Shown: positions 58,597 through 64,000 of the stretch, one piece after another
Position numbering within the stretch: position 1 is the stretch's first letter
Layout of the letters: the number at the start of each line of letters is the position of its first letter
Assembly: GCA_965112735.1 (NCBI GenBank)
Contig: OZ218959.1
Coordinates: forward strand, 2,728,001-2,792,000
DNA: 64,000 nt
Direction of reading: 5' to 3'
Source: Phaeosaccion multiseriatum
Taxonomy: Eukaryota; Ochrophyta, other classes
The notes under the pieces: model-generated
What the model was told of the DNA's origin: nothing
Seen by the model: only the letters and a program-made list of their open reading frames with translations
Databases searched by the model: none
Made by a program: the position numbers and the translations under genes

Positions 58597-61500
58597 TCAC
58601 TCCCTCTCCTCGCCTCCCTCGCACGTGCCGCATCGCAGGCAAATGTCCATACAGTACACAAACTCGTCACGACAGCCCACCAACAGCATCCTCCCCACCA
58701 CCACCACCGACGAGAAGACATGCCCGGGCAAGCGCAGGGCCGCCACACTGCCGCCATCCTCCACCCTCAGCACCCGCACCGTTCCACACGTCGCCGCCAC
58801 GCACACCACAGCCACCCCCCTGATTCGGCAGCGCTGACAGGGGACCAAACAGGCAAAGGCCGAGGAGAAGACCGAGGGAGGCGACAGGCCCGCGGCGGCA
58901 GGCGATGGACGCAGCAGCGGCGGGGGTGGTGCTGCCCTGCTATGGGGAGGAAGAGCTTCTTCTGTAACGGTCGCGGAGTCGGAGATGAGCGAACTCCACG
59001 CCAGCTCAGGCAGGTGGGGGGTTGGAGGGGGTGACACGCACACAGCCGTACTTTTCTCAGCCACGGTACCATCCTTGCCTCTGCCCCGCTCCTCCTCCTC
59101 CTCCTCCTCCTCCTCCTGCTGGTCCTCCTCCGCATCCGTCCTCTCCCCCTCCCCTGCCTCCTCGCAGTCTCTGCCGCTGCGCTGAAGAAGAGGTAATCTC
59201 AGGCAGTAGAGCCGACCGTCGTTGGAGCCCACGAAGACAAAAGCAAAGCGCTCCCCAGCGGAGCGTGATCCCCCCGGGGCGGCCGTCCCGCTCTCTCCAA
59301 GCCCAAGCCCTTCCCCTTCAACCCCCCCCCCTCCCCCTCCCTCTCCCTCCTCCTCATCCTCCTCCCTCCCGATCCATACAACCGGGGAGGAGAAGAGAGG
59401 TTGCGGAGGAGGAGGAGGAGGAGGAGGAGGCGACTCAGACTGGGCAGTCGCCTCCTTCCTACCACCACCTACCCTGTGCGCAGCACCAGCACCAGTTTCA
59501 GCAGTAGTAGTAGTAGTCGTAGTCGTAGTCGTAGTCGTAGGAGGCCCAGCACAAGTCCCCCCACCTCGTATCACCAACTGCTCTTCCTCCAGCAGTCGCA
59601 TCCATCCTCTGTTAAGCTCCGCTGCCCATAGCCTGCTCCCCGCCTTGCTCCAACAAGAAAGCACCCCATCCACAGAGGCAACCAACAATAGTCGCGTACG
59701 GTCGTCGCCATCGCTGTCGCCGCCATCATCATTACGTCCACAAACACCGGCGGGTAGGAGGGCAGGAGTCGCGAAACAGGGGGCTCCGATTTCTCGACAC
59801 CAAGCCACGCGCCCGTCCGCCTCCCTCAGCTGCCACAACAGACCACCTGTGGTGACCACATAGACCACACCTCCTGACTCTTCCCCTCGCGCTTCCCCTT
59901 GCTGCTCTTCATGACCATCTGCATGTTGCTGTTCTTCTCGCCCTTGCGTGTCGTGCACAGGGGAGGCATACACCGCTCCAATAGCGCGCCTCACACCACC
60001 TCCTCGGGCTGCTCCTCCGGCTGCTCCTCCTCGGGTTGCTCCTCCACTGCTGTCGCCGCTGCTGCCATTTGTAACCTTCCTGCTGCTACTGTTGGTGCTT
60101 CTGCCACTGCCACTGCCACTGCTGCTGTTGGTGTTGGTGCCACCCCCCCCATGTGAGGAGGAGCAATTGGTCGTCCACAGTCGACGTCCCGTCCCCTGTG
60201 AGAGGCAGTACACCGAGCCGTCGTGGCAGCCAACGAGGACAACCGGGAGGCGCCCGTCGGACTGCGGTGCTTGCAGTGCAGGCAGAGGATCGCGAGAGCT
60301 GCTGCTGCTACTGCTACTGCTACTGCCACCACTCCTAGTGCTGATACCACTGCTTCTACTGCTGTCGCTCCTGCTCTTGCTGCTCCTCCTCCCCCTGCTG
60401 CTGCTGCTGCTGTTGCTAATGCTGGTGATGATGTCCGTGGCCACAGGACTGCATTTGATGACATCTCCCAACACCGCTGACCACCCGACGCGGCCCGATG
60501 AGGCGTGCAAGGCGTACAAATGGCGGTCATAGCAGCCCACAAACACCAACATGGGTCCTGGTGCCAAGCTGCTGCTGCATGCTGGTGACGACTCTATTCG
60601 ATCGGGCAGCTCTGTCGCAGACGGATGGACGGACGGATGGATGGGTGGATAGATGGGTGAGCGGATGGATGATGGATAGATAATAGATAGAGAGAGATTG
60701 AGAGAAATGGGGAGATGGAGAGATGAAGATAGAGAAGAGATGGATAGATAGAGACATCGAGCAGCAACATAGAGGGCAATGACGAAGAGAACATTCACGG
60801 GAGGGTCAGCAGGGGGCACAGCCAAACAACGTTGGGCAATCTTGCTCTCCACTCAAGCTCGTCTCACTGCCACCCATTCGAAAAGAAAATAGCTTTACAG
60901 TGTAGCAGGAGGGACGAAACGTCAAAGCGAGACAGAGGGAGGCATGGAGACAGACAGAGATGGAGAGGGAAAGAGAGAGAGAGAGAGAGAGAGAGACTCA
61001 CCTGTCGACCACTTGACCGCTCCGGAGACAAAATCCATGCACTTGAAGCTCCCGCTGTGCGACCCGACATACACCCTCCCTGCTGACCTCCCATGCCCGC
61101 CCCCAACCCCAACACCACTCTCCTCTAGCAAGCTTTTGCTTCTGTGAGGGATATCCCTTCCGCATGCACATCCTCTGTTAGTCACCTTTTGTATACACAT
61201 TGATGTCTCTGTACTTCGCGCTCCTCCTCCGGCTCCGTCTCCTCCTCCTCCTCCTCCTCCCCCAACCCCCCCAATCAACACCAGGGGGGTTGCATCTATA
61301 CATTTCTGCAGCCAAACGCGCCACAAGACGCTCAGCTCCCCAGCCACATTAGCACCACCACCGCCCCCACCACCGCCACCACCACCACTATCACCACTAT
61401 CACCACCACCGCCACCACCACTATCACCACTACCACCACCAGTGGCAGCAGCAGCAAGCGCCAGCCCAGAAGCCTCTTCAGACACCTTCATGGCGATGGT

Positions 61501-62345
61501 TCCAGGCCTGCCACCATCGTCGGGCATGTGCTTGAGCTTGGGCCCGGCGAGGGAGGCTCGCGGTGGGGAGGAGAGGCACGTCGAGCGAAGGTGGCGAAGA
61601 GAAAGGCCGCTTTGAGTTCGCCCCACCACGCAAGTCACCTCATACCTCTCTCCACGTTCCTCCTCCTCCCTCTCCTTCTCCTCTTCCTCGTCCTCCTCCT
61701 CCTCGTCCCCCTCCTCCTTCTCCTCCTCTCCTTCCCCCTCCTTGGAGGCCTCCACTTTCGAAAAGACGATGTCTACGCCAACAGAACCGTCACCCCCGCC
61801 TTGAGTACACAGCTTCCGTCGCTTCGGGAGAGGACTGAGATACCCAGACGATACAGACGGTGGCACTGCTGCTGCTCCTGCTGCTGCTCCTGCTGCTGAT
61901 GCTATCGGTAGTGGTGAGTGGTTGCTTCCAGCCGTGGCCTCCACAGATGCCGCTGCTGTGGCGAGTATACGCTGTTTCAGTATCGATATCAAATGGCACA
62001 TCTGGGCAGATTCGACCACGTCCCCAGGCGAGACGGGCACTCCTAACGCCTGCTGCAGCTCCCAAGCCACTTGCACAGCTCGGAGGGAGTCCCCCCCGAG
62101 CGCGTGGAAGGAGCTCTGGAGCAGCAACGCGGAGGGCAAGGCGCCATTTTCCGGTGCATCATCATCATCTTCTTCTCCTCCTTCTCCTCCTCCTCCTCCT
62201 CCTCGAAAGAGTAGAGGCTGCAAAACTCCCAGGGCCCGCACAAGCGCTGCTTCGATCACCTTCTCTGTGTTGCCGCCATCAGTCTTCCTTAGCCCCAAGG
62301 ATACGTCACCACTACGATCATCACCACCACCACCACTACCACCAC

Positions 62346-62383
<38 letters not shown>

Positions 62384-63211
62384 CCATTACCACCAGTGGC
62401 AGTAGCAGCTGCGTTGCTACTATGCGTCCCCTCGCCTTGCCCCTCCTGCTCCCCCCTGCACCGCAGATACGTGTCGAGGAGGAAGCGCCGGTGCACCTTC
62501 TGGGTGGCCGTCATTGGCAGCAGCTGTTTCCGTGGCTGTATGACCAACTGTTGTGGCTGAGGCTGCGTATCTGCAGCCCTCCTTTGGTTGTGGTGGTGGT
62601 GTGTGTGCAGTGGGGCTCCTCCATACTCGACGAACAGGGAGGGCATTTGAGAGGGAGAGAGTGCCAGTGATCCCTGCTGCAGAGCTTGCCGGAGGTCTCG
62701 TTCGCCACTCGGACTGAGCCGTTGCATAGTCCTGAAGTCGCGGCCCTCCTCGACATCACTATCGATCACCTCGACATCGATGACCTCACTTCTTCCAACC
62801 TCCTCCTCCCTGCCTTCTTCCGCGGCACGACAAGCATGATGATGCTGCTGCTGCTCCTCCTCCTCCTCCTGCTGCTGCTGCCGCTGCTGCTGCTCCTGGA
62901 GCTTGCCTTCCCACCGCCCTCTGGCCAGAATGCAAACCAGTCGTGCCTCTCTCTGCACCCACACCACACACACCGCCCCCGCCTCGATACCCGCACATTC
63001 ACAAATGGCGGCCTCCACGCCCTCGGGCACCACCTTCACTCCGCGCACCTTGACCGTGGTGTCTAGTCTTCCCCGCCAGTGCAAGATCCCACCTTGCCGT
63101 ACAACTACATCCCCTGTTCGAAAGCAGCGCTCCCCCTCCTCTCCCCCTCCTCCTGCTCCTGCTGAATCCGAACTCCTCGGCGGCAACTTGGTGAAAGCAG
63201 CAGTTGGTGAT

Positions 63212-63259
<48 letters not shown>

Positions 63260-64000
63260 CTAGTAGTAGTAGCAGCCACAGCGATCCTCCTCTCAGCCGT
63301 AGGTGAGTGGTGGTGGTCCTGGTGGTGGTACCCATGTTGGTAGTACCCATTCGCCAGGGGAGTGCCGAGCACCAACAGCTCTCCTGGACAACCATCCGGC
63401 AGCGCCTGGAGCTGGGCGTCCACCACAAGCAGGCGAGTGTTGCGGATCGGCCGCCCTATCGCGCCCACCAGCAGCAGCGACGATGGCGACGACAACGAGC
63501 CTGGACTGCCCCATCTTGGGTGTCCCTCCTCCTCCTCGTCGTCGTCGTCGTCGTCGTCGTTGTCCTGCCCTTGTCTTGCCTGCATGTCCCTTACCCCCCC
63601 CGTCGGCGGCGGCAGCAGCATGTCCTCCATTGTGGCGAAGGACACGTCTCCCGCTACCTCGGTTGACCCATATAAGTTCAAAAGCTGAGCGGCTGTCCTA
63701 TTCCTATTCGAGCACACTTGACTCGGTCCTTCTCCTTCCCCTCCTTCTTCTCCTCCTCCTGGTCCTCCTCCTCCTCTTGCTGCTGCTCCTCTCCCTCCTC
63801 CAGCTGCTGCTCGTTGAAACGCTCTCACGAGATGCAAAGGAAGCGGCTCTCCACTCACAAAGCAGTACCGAAGAGACGGCCAGCGCTCGCACAGTGGCGT
63901 GAGAACCGGCAGCACCGCCCCGAGAAGACTCGGAGTCAGGGTCACTCGAGTGGCACCATGCGCAGCTGCGGCAAGCAGAGTGCTCAGGGGGTTGGCCGAG
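58597..64000 (-). CDS. AASDH: AASDH-type enzyme: AMP-binding, carrier and PQQ-propeller domains (5' end beyond window)
   Basis: The family activates a carboxylic or amino acid (beta-alanine in animals) as adenylate and loads it on a phosphopantetheine arm. Its physiological role is unclear. Exons seen: 64000 (open) to 61002 and 60611-58597, GT-AG in phase 1. Adenylation motifs: LLNLYGSTEVAGDVSF, RTGDVVVRQGG, GRLDTTVKVRGVKVVPEGVE, and TATQKVHRRFL with the catalytic Lys. The carrier domain is ALGGDSLRAVQV, where Ser takes the pantetheine arm. PQQ blades include RVYVGSHSGSFKCMDFVSGA, LVFVGCYDRHLYALHASSGR, VVLVGCHDGSVYCLSQGTGR and the last blade VGCRDEFVYCMDI, matching the family C-terminus. Long poly-Gly, Ala, Ser, Glu and Gln insertions separate the blocks. 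The reading frame is open to the right edge, so the N-terminal adenylation core is missing only because of the window. Confidence 0.92.
59568..59578. repeat. Exact dispersed 11-mer in AASDH (QLVI frame)
   Basis: GTATCACCAAC followed by TGCTCTTCCTCC. The minus-strand coding frame reads EEQLVIRGG. Confidence 0.8.
60613..60745. repeat. GATGGATG/GATAGATA-rich tract in AASDH intron
   Basis: Interrupted GATG and ATAG/AGAG tetramers, immediately upstream of the last-exon acceptor on the gene strand. Confidence 0.8.
61343..61441. repeat. CAC array coding poly-Gly in AASDH
   Basis: CAC triplets with CAT interruptions. On the gene strand they read Gly/Asp/Ser repeats between the carrier domain and the propeller. 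Confidence 0.85.
62538..62548. repeat. Dispersed element, one mismatch, in AASDH
   Basis: GTATGACCAAC. The minus-strand coding frame reads PQQLVIQPRK. Confidence 0.65.
63203..63213. repeat. Exact dispersed 11-mer in AASDH (VSPTA frame)
   Basis: GTTGGTGATAC between AGCA and a long CAG array (to about 63258). The minus-strand coding frame reads AAVSPTAAF. Confidence 0.85.

Noticed and set aside
43848-63213. AVGDT/VSPTA as a conserved protein motif
   Set aside because: The same DNA is read in at least four frames and both strands in unrelated proteins, so selection on a peptide is not the explanation.

Overview
This 64 kb window is nuclear DNA of a eukaryote with spliceosomal introns, many dense microsatellites and no bacterial-style operons. 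Two genes carry N-terminal plastid-targeting sequences: a thylakoid-lumen type cyclophilin at 188-3109 and a flavodoxin at 28153-29188. Both open with a signal peptide followed by a Phe-containing cleavage region (CASFVP, GSAFVTSP). That pattern is typical of complex plastids of red-algal origin, so I infer a photosynthetic stramenopile or a related alga. The species cannot be named from the sequence. A TTC12-like gene, whose family serves dynein-arm assembly, hints at a flagellated stage.

Layout. 0-5 kb: a lumenal cyclophilin (-, 7 exons) diverges from an RRP7-like ribosome-biogenesis factor (+). 5-12 kb: a giant, repeat-filled CID/RS-type nuclear protein (-). 12-22 kb: an LRRC40 orthologue (+, 14 exons) and an NKAP orthologue (+, 5 exons). 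22-28 kb: a tandem segmental duplication with two nearly identical multi-pass membrane protein genes, insertion/deletion differences between the copies and large GGGA arrays. 28-31 kb: flavodoxin (-) and an ankyrin-like protein (-). 31-36 kb: a TPR protein with a degenerate 2-oxoglutarate-oxygenase-like domain (+). 37-43 kb: a Rab GTPase (-) and an ITPK1-type inositol phosphate kinase (+). 43-50 kb: a WW-domain protein (-) and TTC12 (+, with a frameshift in a G12 run). 51-58 kb: a PP2C phosphatase that appears fused to SAM domains (+). 58-64 kb: an AASDH-type protein (AMP-binding, carrier and PQQ-propeller domains; -), running off the right edge.

I built exon models by hand from conserved protein families, GT-AG (twice GC-AG) junctions and phase agreement. 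Nearly all models close in frame. The genes are mostly unrelated housekeeping genes: RNA processing (RRP7, CID protein, NKAP), signalling (Rab, ITPK1, PP2C) and plastid function (cyclophilin, flavodoxin).

The strongest unexplained signal is a short dispersed sequence with core GTTGGTGATAC, flanked by CAG/CTG triplets. It occurs exactly nine times, and at least nine more times with one mismatch. It lies in both orientations and in at least four reading frames of unrelated genes, plus three variant copies immediately before an ITPK1 splice acceptor. The nucleotide sequence is conserved rather than the peptide, so it looks like a tiny mobile or templated repeat. A second pattern is that intron microsatellites appear to grow out of the splice sites: GTGA/GT arrays start at donors and CTC/CCCT arrays precede acceptors.
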